Origin: Tillandsia leiboldiana
Taxonomy: Eukaryota; Streptophyta; Magnoliopsida; Poales; Bromeliaceae
Assembly (NCBI GenBank): GCA_029204045.2
Contig: CM055061.1
Location: 46,152,977 to 46,216,976 of the forward strand
Direction of reading: 5' to 3'
DNA: 64,000 bases
The notes under the pieces were generated by a model that did no database searches, was not told where the DNA came from, and saw nothing but the letters and a program-made list of their open reading frames with translations. How positions within the stretch are numbered: position 1 is the stretch's first letter; each line of letters begins with the position of its first letter. Made by a program: the position numbers and the translations under genes. This document shows positions 54,370 through 64,000 of this stretch, piece after piece.

Positions 54370-54724
54370 ACCGTTGTGTACCTACAACGTGGCATCACTG
54401 CCGTGCACCAACGGCGTGGCATCACTGCCGTGCACCAACGGTGTGGCATCACCACCGTGCAACAACGGCGTGGCATCACCACCGTGCACCAACGGCGTGG
54501 CATCACCACCGTGCACCAACGGTGTGGCATCACCACCGTGTATCAACGGTGTGGCATCATCACCGTGTATCAACGGCGTGGCATCACCACCGTGTATCAA
54601 CGGCGTGGCATCACCACCGTGTATCAACGGCGTGGCATCACCACCGTGTATCAACGGTGTGGCATCACCACCGTGTATCAACGGCGTGGCATCACCACCG
54701 TGTATCAACGGTGTGGCATCACTC
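54370..54724 (-). repeat. 27-bp hairpin array in element D
   Basis: About 12-13 units. Plus strand core ggcatcaccaccgtg then tatcaacgg or caccaacgg. Many units fold (CACCG/CGGTG or GCCG/CGGC; first unit CGTTGT/ACAACG). Placed where B and A have short versions, between protease remnant and the end of the interior. Confidence 0.92.
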
Positions 54725-54745
54725 AAGCATCAAGGCCTCAGATCC

Positions 54746-55190
54746 TCACAGTACTATACCCAACACTACCTCGAAATCCCGGAGCTGAGAAAGAGCCAAA
54801 AGATCAACAGGCAAAAACCAGGGCCCTAACTGCATTGGGCAGGACCAACAACACTCATCTATGTGCAACACGTGATCAGGTATCTGAACCTCACGAGCAC
54901 AAGCTAAGGGTCCTATCTCTAGCCCATACAACAAAGCAAATGCCCTACAGAAGAAATGAATGCGATGCTCCGGTAACAAATAACGCTCAAGTGCGTGAAG
55001 GGGAGATAAGATTAGTATCTGCCACCACGTGGCTAGCTGCCCCCGAATCCTCATCCTGTGCGACATAGACGCTCTCGCTCGGGGGTGGTCGTTCGTCGGA
55101 CAGCCGCGAAGAAGTGGCCCTAACTATCTGGCCATAACCTGTCGAAGCTCCGCCTGTCTGGAAGAGCGGAGGAGGAGGAGCCGAAGCTGC
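54746..55190 (-). pseudogene. Protease and post-knuckle remnant, element D
   Basis: Homologous to B 29720-30130. Near 54980-54950 the reading is VTGASHSF in one frame, with Val at the catalytic Asp position as in B. The protease body (ALLYGLEIGPLACAREVQIP) follows in a neighbouring frame. Confidence 0.65.
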
Positions 55191-55870
55191 CAACGCGACT
55201 GATGACCCCGCTTTAGGACAAGACCATGATCTGTGTCTTGCCTGTGGTCACACTGCGGCGCAAAAATACGGCCCACCACCAAGGACACAGTCATCCCGCT
55301 GCTGCTGCGGACACATCGGCTGCGGAGAACCTCCTGGTCTCTGTCTCCCCTGAGACTCACGACCCTCAGACTGGGATCGTGGCGGCCCCGGGGGCTCGAT
55401 CTACTCGACCGTCCAAACTCAGGCGGCACTGGATGCCTCTCCCCGGAGCTGGTCCCTGGCGCTCCGTCTATCTCTGACATGATCACTGATCCTCGGTCAA
55501 CCCGCTAAGCATGCCCAATCGCTGCATCTAACGTCGGCACCCGCCGAGAATACACCAGTGATAGATATTCCGATGCAGTCCTTTCTCAACTAGCTCAACC
55601 TCCTGGGCCTCATCCAGGCGACAGCGGGTACACGGCTCAACATCGCAAAACTCGCGAACATACTCCAAAAGAGGTCGACTCCCCTGCTGCAGGAGTTTAA
55701 GATCCCCTTCCAGTTTCTGCTTACACTGACAGGAAGGAAGGCCCCGAGCCGCAAAGCACGAAACTATGTTAACAAACAACTCACGGCTGGAGACGCTCCC
55801 GGTAGTCCATCAGGACGAACTCGACGCCATCAAATCTCGGCGTCCTGTCGGGTCATCTCAATCTCACTAA
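55191..55870 (-). pseudogene. gag: Gypsy gag remnant (capsid and knuckle region), element D
   Basis: 55779-55528 (minus) encodes 83 residues with the Retrotrans_gag signature KLEGDLKLLQQGSRPLLEYV then FCDVEP. A stop follows, then the Arg/Ser-rich post-capsid region in shifted frames to about 55190, including a cryptic knuckle (CVICGG equivalent near 55270). The upstream side (55800-55870) reads equivalents of DAxxxWRRVRP and joins directly to the 30-bp array. Not translatable as one protein. Confidence 0.7.
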
Positions 55871-56740
55871 AATAACCACCTGGTAACTCGGCCAGAGGTG
55901 AAAATCGCCTCAACAGGCCAAACCTTCGCCACTCACTAGGCGGCATCGCCACTCATTGGGCGGCATCGCCACTCACTGGGCGGCATCACCCCTTACTGGG
56001 CGGCATCGCCTCCCACTGGGCGGCATCGCCCCTGGTAGCTCGGCCAGTGGAAAGTATCCTCCTGGTAACTCGGCCAGTGATAATTATCCATCTGGTAACT
56101 CGGCCAGTGATAATTATCCATCTGGTAACTCGGCCAGTGATAATTATCCACCTGGTAACTCGGCCAGTTGATAATTATCCATCTGGTAACTCGGCCAGTG
56201 ATAATTATCCATCTGGTAACTCGGCCAGTGATAATTATCCATCTGGTAACTCGGCCAGTGATAATTATCCATCTGGTAACTCGGCCAGTGATAATTATCC
56301 ATCTGGTAACTCGGCCAGTGATAATTATCCATCTGGTAACTCGGCCAGTGATAATTATCCACCTGGTAACTCGGCCAGTGATAATTATCCACCTGGTAAC
56401 TCGGCCAGTGATAATTATCCATCTGGTAACTCGGCCAGTGATAATTATCCATCTGGTAACTCGGCCAGTGATAATTATCCATCTGGTAACTCGGCCAGTG
56501 ATAATTATCCATCTGGTAACTCGGCCAGTGATAATTATCCATCTGGTAACTCGGCCAGTGATAATTATCCATCTGGTAACTCGGCCAGTGATAATTATCC
56601 ACCTGGTAACTCGGCCAGTGATAATTATCCACCTGGTAACTCGGCCAGTGATAATTATCCATCTGGTAACTCGGCCAGTGATAATTATCCATCTGGTAAC
56701 TCGGCCAGTGATAATTATCCATCTGGTAACTCGGCCAGTG
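55871..56740 (-). repeat. 30-bp tandem array with 8-unit higher-order repeat (element D)
   Basis: About 23 regular units (plus strand ctggtaactcggccagtg then ataattatccat) from 56050; looser units occur before that. Two adjacent units with cc-acct in place of cc-atct recur eight units (240 bp) apart (56341-56400 and 56581-56640), a higher-order repeat. 30 is a multiple of three and the unit lacks stops in several frames, hence long false frames on both strands. The left margin (55925-56035) holds five short ggcggcatcgcc repeats. Confidence 0.93.
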
Positions 56741-57355
56741 AAAACGCCCTCCTGGTAACTCAGCAAGGGAAAATGCCCTCCTGGTAACTCAGCCAGGGAA
56801 AACGCTCTCCTGGTAACTTAGTCAGGGAAAATGCCCTCCTGGTGACTCAGCCAGGGAAAATGCCCTCCTGGTAACTCAGCCAGGGAAAATGCCCTCCTGG
56901 TGACTCAGCCAAGGAAAACGCTCTCCTGGTAACTCAGCCAGGGAAAATGCCCTCCTGGTAACTCAGCCAGGGAAAACGCTCTCCTGGTAACTCAGCCAGG
57001 AAAAACGCCCTCCTGGTGAATCAGCCAGGGAAAATGCCCTCCTGGTAACTCAGCCAGGGAAAACGCTCTCCTGGTAACTCAGCCAGGGAAAATACCCTCC
57101 TGATAACTCAGCCAGGGAAAACGCTCTCCTGGTAACTCAGCCAGGAAAAACGCCCTCCTGGTGACTCAGCCAGGGAAAATGCCCTCCCGGTAACTCAGCC
57201 AGGGAAAACGCTCTCCTGGTAACTCAGCCAGGGAAAATGCCCTACTGGTAACTCAGCCAGGGAAAACGCTCTCCTGGTAACTCAGCCAGGAAAAACGCCC
57301 TCCTGGTGACTCAGCCAGGGAAAAATGCCCTCCTGGTAACTCAGCCAGGGAGGGG
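56741..57355 (-). repeat. 29-bp tandem array (element D)
   Basis: About 21 units of ctggtaactcagccaggg plus aaaatgccctc or aaaacgctctc, alternating irregularly. Continuous with and clearly related to the 30-bp array, one base shorter and with tcagcc in place of tcggcc. Confidence 0.9.
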
Positions 57356-57520
57356 TGTGTCCTTTTCACAACACGACGTCTCAGGGGTATCGCAACCCAC
57401 TGCACAAGTACAAACGTCAGGACACAACAACCATACGACCCAATCCAGCGAAAGTCTAAGACATGTCATCCATTCCATAGCATTATGTTGTCTGCAACCA
57501 ACATAATCGATTTAGGAGAA
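57356..57520 (-). pseudogene. Gag leader and start remnant, element D
   Basis: Minus strand has atgttggttgcagacaacat (as at 29085 in B and 40957 in C). Near 57390 it reads ttgcgatacccctgagacgtcgtg, the gag start with ATG changed to ATA. The array follows a few codons later. Confidence 0.6.
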
Positions 57521-57660
57521 TAAACATGCCAAACTCTCATCCCGTCTCTTGGGAGAGGTAAAAACTCAATCAGGACTCTCGCTAAAAGTCACGACTCTCA
57601 GGTAGTCATCCTAATATCCAACCACAAGCCTAGGGTTTCTAAGTCCACCATGACCTACAA

Positions 57661-57677
57661 CCTAGGCTCTGATACCA
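57661..57677 (-). other. Primer binding site of element D
   Basis: Minus strand tggtatcagagcctagg, eight bases inside the 5' LTR. Confidence 0.88.
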
Positions 57678-57685
57678 CTCTAATC

Positions 57686-58008
57686 TGTCACGCCCCGGGG
57701 TGGAAACTGCCACCCGGGCTCGGTAACAGATCCGCCATCTGTACGGAAACTGCCGTACAGACGAAGCGTCTAACCTGCAGGAAGAGTCAACTACAGTATA
57801 CAGATATCAGAGAGCTGAAGGTAGACTACTAAAACTGAAGTCCAAACACTGTACAACTGAAAATAATACAAAATCCATCTCCCCAAATACTATCATATAC
57901 AAGTGCTCTGATACAAAACTCAAAAGGGAGGTATCTCCAATGAATACATCAGTGTACAGACTCTCGAAACAAGAATATCCTCACTACAACAGTCTCTCAA
58001 ACTGTAAA
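57686..58008 (-). repeat. Element D 5' LTR, part 1
   Basis: Matches 50105-50427 base for base in length (323 bp), with twin hairpins at 57693-57761. Broken by the solo LTR at 58009. Confidence 0.92.
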
Positions 58009-58855
58009 TGTAGTGTACTGGGTTTTCCCTTGCGACTTTCCGATGAATCCACTGTGTAGAACACCTAGTGTTGGTGTGTCTGGCCCATGGTGCATCGAAG
58101 GGGTGCCACAGATGGACCTCGTGAGACTTTGATAGCGGAATTGGCCTTCGGCTGTAATTGCCGAATTTTAGAAAAGGTTTTGGGCCAATCTGAGGTTGGA
58201 TTTGGATTCAGCGCGGAAAAACGCTTGAAAACGGCTATTTGCTTGTTGAATTTGGAGTCCGGATGACCAAATGTGGGCTTCCGGAAGATTTGGGGGATTT
58301 TCGGTGCATGGGGGTGACACGTGGACCGGCCCGAGCCACGTGGCGGCCTTTTATTGGCCGGCTCACGCAGCTGGGTCCACGCAGTGGCGCGGCGGTGCAT
58401 GGACCGCGGCGGGTGGACGCGTGGCGTGCCCTGGTAGGCGGGCGCACGCGGCACGGCTCACTGGAATTGCGGGATTGCGGTGGACCGGGCGCATGACACG
58501 TGGCGGCTTCGGATTCGTCGGCCCACGTGGGCGTGGTCCACGGGTGCGCGGGGGAGGGCGCCTCGGTACTGTGCGCGCACGTGCGCGCACAGTGGCGCCA
58601 GGCGGGGCGGTCGGCCGCACTCGAGTGCGACACGCGTCGCCCCGGGATTGGGCGGCCATACCTACCCCCGCTGACTGCGGGGGGCCACGTGGCGTGTTGC
58701 GGGCCGCGGGGATCCGCTGTCCCCTGTTCGGGGCGACGTGGCCGTCCCAGAAACTTTCGGGCGCGTCGGACGGGTTCTGTACAACCCGGTTTCCGGGCGC
58801 AGTGCGCCCGGAAACTGCGCCCGAAAACCGGCCCTTAAGCTATTTGGGCTGGGCC

Positions 58856-58864
58856 TTTAAATAG
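58856..58864 (+). promoter_or_regulatory. TATA-like box of the solo LTR
   Basis: TTTAAATAG, aligned with TATAAATAG of the LTR fragment at 32799. Confidence 0.5.
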
Positions 58865-61200
58865 CTCCCCCCATTCGCCCCTTTAGCTTTTTTGGACTTC
58901 TTTTCGCTGGGCTTCCTTCACAGAGATTCCTCCTCTCTCAGTGCTCTACCCTTTGGAGAAGTTTGAAGATTTTTGGAGGCACGCATCCCGAGGTTCACCA
59001 TTTTGCGGCGCGGCGCGACGCTTGTTCTCCGGCGATCCTCTTCGCCCCTTCTCAGTGTTTGGACTCCTCCGACCCACCCCGACCTCGGAATTCGCCGATT
59101 CTTGCGCCGTTGGACTCACGACAGGTAGGGCTTCAACTCCTGTGTTTTATGGTTCCTCGATTTCCGTGCTGATCTTGGAGTTTTCTTAGCACCCATTTGA
59201 CCCTTTTTCTTCGCGGACTTTTGGGACAGCACCGCAGTATTCTTGCCATATCTTTTCGCTCAGGCGTCGGAATGAGGCGATTCAAAAGGCAATTTTCATC
59301 AACGCTTCGCAAGGAGTCTCCTGGATTTTTCTCAGAATTTTCTGAATTTTACTCGAGGGTGAGAATCTCCTTTCTCTGTGGTTCCTTGTTACAGGAATTT
59401 TGTGCAGTTTGGATTTGGGGTGTACCCCTTGTCGGATTTTTATCTCAGCGTAGGAAACTCCAAATTGGGTGTGCAGGCACTCGTTTCGACGGGCTCGTCG
59501 CAAGGATCGCGATAGTATTTTTCTTGGATTTTTCTGGGCGTTATTCGCAGGTAAAAATTAGTGAATTGTGGACTGCTGATTTGGGGGACAGATTCTGGAA
59601 TGTGTGGATGTTTAGCTTATGTGTTTTTCCTTTGGGGTATTTTGTACAGATTGGTGGTGTGTTGGACTGATCTTGGACTTCGCCTTTGGGAATTTTGGAA
59701 TAGCGCTCGAGGTGGGTGATGTTGTGAACCTCCTACTTGTGAATGTCACTAGGCCTATTAGAATGCCACGATTATGTGTTATTAAATATGAATGTATCTA
59801 GCATGCTTGCATGAGATTAAGGTTCCTTTGCTAATACTTGCATTGTTAGCAGGCTACAAGTTAGTAAGTGGTGTTTCCATCTTTGGATATGCAATTTAAT
59901 TAGTTGGATAGAATGCTATAGCCATATCATATTGTGTGTTAAGGAAAGGTTTGGGCATGTGGTTAGAATGCATGTTGTAAAAGGGGTACTTGCTAGTTAA
60001 TTGTGCATCTAAATTGTATCATGTATCGTATATCATGCCACGTGTACATCGGAGGGTCCAAACATTTAATGTTGCATATGTTAGAATAATTGAAAGGGGT
60101 TTATCAAGTAAAGGACTTTGCATGCTTCAATGGTCATCTAGCTAGGCCACCTTTTTCTGCTACACATACATGCTGGAATTGACTTAGGAGAAACCATGCT
60201 TTCTATTCATTCTCCTGTAGTCTAGTTGTAGAGGATTGTGTAGTTCAGATGTTCAGAGTGGGGACAGTCGGGGATGGATGGTTGAGTGTTGCGGCAACCG
60301 CGGACTGTGGGCGGTTGACCGGCTTACTAGTATTATTATTATTGCATCAGATTGGAGGTGAGGGATCGGGCTTCTTTAGTGGATGGTCTTACCCACTCGT
60401 TTAGAGTCTTGATCCAGTCCTGCTACATCAGATACTTATGGTTACATATTTTTACTCGTGTGGGTCGCTCCCCTCGAGTGCCACTCCGGAGTAGGCTTAG
60501 GGCCGAGCCGTGTGCCGGTCGATTGGGTACTTTGAGGATCGTGCCGTGTGCCGATCAGTTACTGGGTTCTCGAGTTGACAGTACAGCAGGCAGTACCAGT
60601 GTTGACTGGTGTATTGATTGGGTTTGGTTGGCCAGGTTTTGACATACTGATGCATACTTCTAGCGATTTTGACAGCTAGGCATTTTAGAGGCATACTAGG
60701 GGTAGCTTTATCATCAGTAGACTTACCTTTAGCATACTACCTTTATTTCATTTTCGCCTCTAGTAGTCCTAGTGGGTATTTCTGAGTTGGAGGTCTACCC
60801 ACTAGGGGAGGCTACTGTTTTTATAGTAGTTCTCACCCCCACTGTTTTCTCTTTTCTTTTCCCCTTTGTTTTGTAGAGTCTTCTGCGGGAGTCGCGGGAC
60901 CCTCTTCCCTGGATCGAGGTAAGAGGATCGCTGATTAGATAGCTGCTGCCCCGAGTTGGAGTTTTGTAGTTTTGATGTACCCCCAGTACACTCAGACGGT
61001 TGTATTTTCCTTTTATTTTGGGTCTGGCTGCGGCCAGCTGGTTGTATATATTTCGTGAGCTGGGAGAGACACTTGTATATTTTTGAGAGCTTACTGTACT
61101 TTCATTTCCAGCATTTGTCTGAGTTGTATTAGTTTTAGTTTAGCTCTGTTTTATGCTCCTATATTACTTGTTTTATATCTGAGCAGGTTATCAGCGCTTC

Positions 61201-61268
61201 GTGTACACGGAAAATTCCGTGTGCACGGCGGATCTGTGGACGGGCCCGGGTTCTGGTTTACACCCGGG
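61201..61268 (+). repeat. Twin LTR-end hairpins, solo LTR
   Basis: 61201-61226: arms GTGTACACGGAA/TTCCGTGTGCAC (one T.G pair), loop AA. 61245-61268: arms CCCGGGT/ACCCGGG. Same two positions as in A-D, different stem sequence. Confidence 0.75.
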
Positions 61269-61276
61269 GCGTGACA

Positions 61277-64000
61277 GTAAAATAAAGTACAACTCTATAC
61301 CTCACAACAAAGGTCTCTCAACAGAGGAAAAAGAAGAAAACTAATCTACTGAAGCTCTCCTCTGAAGGGGTACCGCTACACTCCAAGGACGGGTAGGGAA
61401 CTAGCTCGCGACTCCCTCGCCTCGGTCAGAAGGATCAGCAACTGGAGCAACAAGAACAGGAGGAGAAGTTCCTGGGGAAAAAGACACCACGACGGGTGTG
61501 AGAACTACTTCCCACAGTAGTTCTCAGTGGGTACCGTCAACAAGCCCAACGGTCTGCCCACTAAGTCTACTAGAGGCAAAAGATAACAGGCAAAGAAAAC
61601 TTAAAGAAAAGCTGGAAACTACTCTGCAGCTACCATGCCTCTACCTAGACACTCAAAAGTGGAACAGATGAAAGTAAAAGAGACCACTCGCACCCAAGGT
61701 GCTTAATCGACCCAAACGAACTGACTACCTCAAAGGTCCAGTCAAGCCTGCGCCCGTCGACTAGGAACGCTCCTGCCCACTACCACACATCCACATGAGG
61801 ACGGGATTTACGTGGGGCGTCCTGTCCTACTAACTCATCCCTCGCGCAAAACTGCCTCAACAGGCCCATCGTTGCCTCAACTGCGGGAAAACTGCCTCAA
61901 CAGGCCAACCATCGTATCCACAGCGGCATCTCAGGACGCGACTCCAACTGAGTAGAACGGCGCGGCATAGAGTATCAAACATTGGCATATGCAGGCTAGT
62001 CAAAATCCACGCTCACTCTCAGAACGGTAGGGCTCAAGATCCCCAAATACCTCGCACAACAGTCGGAGCACTCTCGACGACTCAGCTGCTCGGCTAACTC
62101 GAAACACGAGACACTAGCCTCTCCAACGGCTCGCAGCACAAGGCTCACTGGCTGGAGATACTCCACAGCCAGGGACAACCCACGACTCAGGGTAACAAAA
62201 CAGGTCGGACAACACTCAACGACCTGGGACCACCGTCAACCCCAACGGTTCCCAACAAGACGGACCGGAAGATACTCGACGGCCCGGGACTGCCGTCTGC
62301 GCAACGGCTCCCTCCACGACGGCACAACAGGGAAACAAGACCTCCCGGGACTACCGTTTACCCAAACGGCTCCCGGCACAGATAAGCAACCCAGTACAAC
62401 TACCAGACTCCACTCTGCTCCCAGGCAAGAGTGTAAAAGCATCCCACACTAAAAGCAAGTCCCGACCTCTCGGCCCACTACCCGGGCGAGAAAACACTAT
62501 GTCCAGGGATGAAGGTACAGTGTGGATGTCTAAGCATAAATAACCCTAGCCCAAGTGAGGGTTTTCTACTAGTCTGGTTACACATACAACATATGACGGG
62601 GGTGCTAGGTCAAGTTCCAAGATAACTACTTTAACAGATAATAAAGGGATAGCCATTCCAACAATCTAGCATGCTACACAAGAAAATAAACTATCATGCA
62701 TAATCCTACATCAATAGAATTAACGTACATTCCATAAAACTTGGAGATAAGGCCACCGACCTCGATTTGCCACCAATTGCTCGTAGACACTTGCAATTGG
62801 CCTCCACGCGATCCGCACGCAAAACGATGTCCGCTGCCGGAGTCCGCACGCAAAACGGAGCACGGTGCCGGAATCCGCACGCCAAACGGAGTCCGCACAC
62901 AAAATGATGTCCGCTGCCGGAGTCCGCACGCAAAACGATGCACGGTGCCAGGATCCGCACGCAAAACGGAGTCCGCACGCAGAACGGTGCACGGTGCCGG
63001 AGTCCGCACGCAAAACGGAGTTCGCACGCAAAACGGTGCACGATGCCGGAGTCCGCACGCAAAACGGTGCACGGTGCCGGAGTCCGCACGCAAAACGGAG
63101 TCCGCACGTAAAACGGTGCACGGTGCCAGGATCCGCACGCAAAACGGAATTCGCACGCAAAACGGTGCACGGTGCCGGAGTCCGCACGCAAAACGGTGCA
63201 CGGTGCCGGAGTCCGCACGCAAAACGGAGTCCGCACGTAAAACGGTGCACGGTGCCAGGATCCGCACGCAAAACGGAATCCGCACGCAAAACGGTGCACG
63301 GTGCCGGAGTCCGCACGCAAAACGGTGCACGGTGCCAAACACAGAAAGGAGCAAGAGGGTCAGTTACAGTCTAAAAGATCGCCCCAAAACTGTACAAAAA
63401 AATAGTAAAACCAACACACGGGACCTACCCGACTGCGCCGCCGTCGCCGCAACACCCCCATCGGAAGCCTCGCGCGCTCCACGAGGCCCGCGACGCGAAA
63501 CGCCGTCTCCCACAACCTCCTCCCTCACTCTCCCTGTCGCTCGGTTGGAGAAGAAAACGAAGAAGGAAAGGAGGTGGCTTGCGGGTAGGAAGAAGGAGAA
63601 GAAGAAGAGAAAGGGAGAGAGAGGGGTCCACGGTGCACCGGTCCACGGTGCACCGGCCGGTCCACCGCACCCACACGGGTGCACCAGGTCCAGGCAAAGC
63701 GGCGCGCGGCCACGTGGCCGTATCCCAGCAGGCCACGCGGGCGCGCAGCTCACGCGCCACACGGGCGCGTGACACCCTGCCGCCCACAGGCGTAGGACAC
63801 GCGCCCGTGACACGGGCGCGCGCCCCTGCGCCCGCGCGGGCGCCAACGGGGGTCCGCCACGTGGCGGCCCCCCACGTGGCCCGCGCAGGAGGCGCGCCTC
63901 CCCCCTGACGCGCTGCTGCCCGTCCCATCACGCGGCCGCCTCGAACCGCGCGCCTTGACCCGCGCGCCGCGTTCGCCTCGGGATCCGTGCCACGCGCACA
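61277..64000 (-). repeat. Element D 5' LTR, part 2 (runs off the window)
   Basis: Matches 50423-53097. The VNTR (62812-63345) is 49 bp longer than in the 3' LTR; otherwise only scattered single-base differences were seen. The upstream hairpin is at 61500-61525. No genes. Confidence 0.93.

Larger units (their letters stand above)
58009..61276 (+). mobile_element. Solo LTR (3.27 kb) inside the D 5' LTR
   Basis: TGTAGTGTACTGG...CCCGGGGCGTGACA, flanked by GTAAA (58004-58008 and 61277-61281), where the intact D 3' LTR has a single GTAAA (50423-50427). GC-rich CACGTGG-containing core (58310-58760), TTTAAATAG box at 58856, leader, then an AT-rich body. The LTR end keeps two hairpins with wholly different stems (61201-61226 and 61245-61268). 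Youngest insertion in the window. Confidence 0.96.
50105..64000 (-). mobile_element. Chromovirus-like gypsy element D, non-autonomous, with nested solo LTR
   Basis: Minus-strand element. 3' LTR 53636-50105 (complete); interior 57685-53637 (4.0 kb); 5' LTR from 57686, interrupted at 58009-61276 by a solo LTR, resuming at 61277 to the window edge. Minus-strand order inside: primer site, gag start remnant, 29/30-bp arrays, capsid remnant, knuckle and protease remnants, 27-bp hairpin array, chromodomain remnant, polypurine tract. I counted about ten substitutions in about 1.8 kb of compared LTR sequence, so it is young. Confidence 0.9.

Noticed and set aside
54325..55068. 247-codon frame across the 27-bp array
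   Set aside because: Unit divisible by three; it runs antisense to the decayed element.
55993..56787. Very long frames on both strands over the 30-bp array, and a CRISPR-like look
   Set aside because: The unit is 30 bp without stops, so frames stay open by arithmetic. There are no unique spacers and no cas genes; this is a minisatellite inside a plant retrotransposon.

Overview
The window is plant nuclear DNA made almost entirely of nested LTR retrotransposons. Evidence for a plant: Ty1/copia and Ty3/gypsy elements that both use an initiator-tRNA-Met type primer site (tggtatcagagc), gag genes with CCHC knuckles, and no bacterial-style gene layout. The species cannot be named from sequence alone. 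One short stretch (47824-48230) looks like host coding sequence. Two runs of exactly 100 N (5166-5265, 38333-38432) mark scaffold gaps, and the sequence beside them is noisy.

Two element groups dominate. (1) Copia elements of Sirevirus/Maximus type: copy S1 (1-4580), S2 (12185-18075), S4 (19107-25225, an env-like gene plus 3' LTR) and S3 (33134-38332, two LTRs in tandem followed by gag, protease and the start of integrase). S1 and S2 keep gag but have lost all of pol. (2) Chromovirus (Tekay/Del-like) gypsy elements with very long LTRs (2.9-4.8 kb) and short decayed interiors: A (5266-12184, minus), B (25465-31475, plus), C (38433-47823, plus) and D (50105-64000+, minus). None has a recognisable reverse transcriptase, RNase H or integrase core, so all are non-autonomous. 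A and D keep chromodomain remnants. There are also LTR fragments at 4581-5165, 18076-19106, 25226-25464, 32054-33133 and about 48579-50104, two solo LTRs (19813-22272 with target duplication AAAGC; 58009-61276 with target duplication GTAAA), and a 5S-rRNA-like Cassandra-type unit at 30867-31042.

Order of events that can be read: an old gypsy LTR at about 48.6-50.1 kb was hit by D. The two D LTRs are nearly identical, and the 5' one was later hit by the solo LTR at 58009-61276. C ends against the host-like reading frame and its LTR pair is also nearly identical. A solo LTR splits the env-like gene of S4; removing it with one target copy leaves one reading frame broken only by a single TGA.

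I found no new gene system. The strongest unexplained signals are structural. Sirevirus LTRs carry rows of hairpins with a constant TGGATT loop and a different self-complementary stem in each hairpin. The chromovirus LTRs carry three hairpins (two beside the primer site, one about 450 bp upstream) that show compensatory or wobble changes between copies. A 30-bp tandem-array module sits in the LTR of B and inside the gag of D with the same exit junction. The block 1-5165 duplicates 13492-18655, including flank, and may be an assembly artefact.
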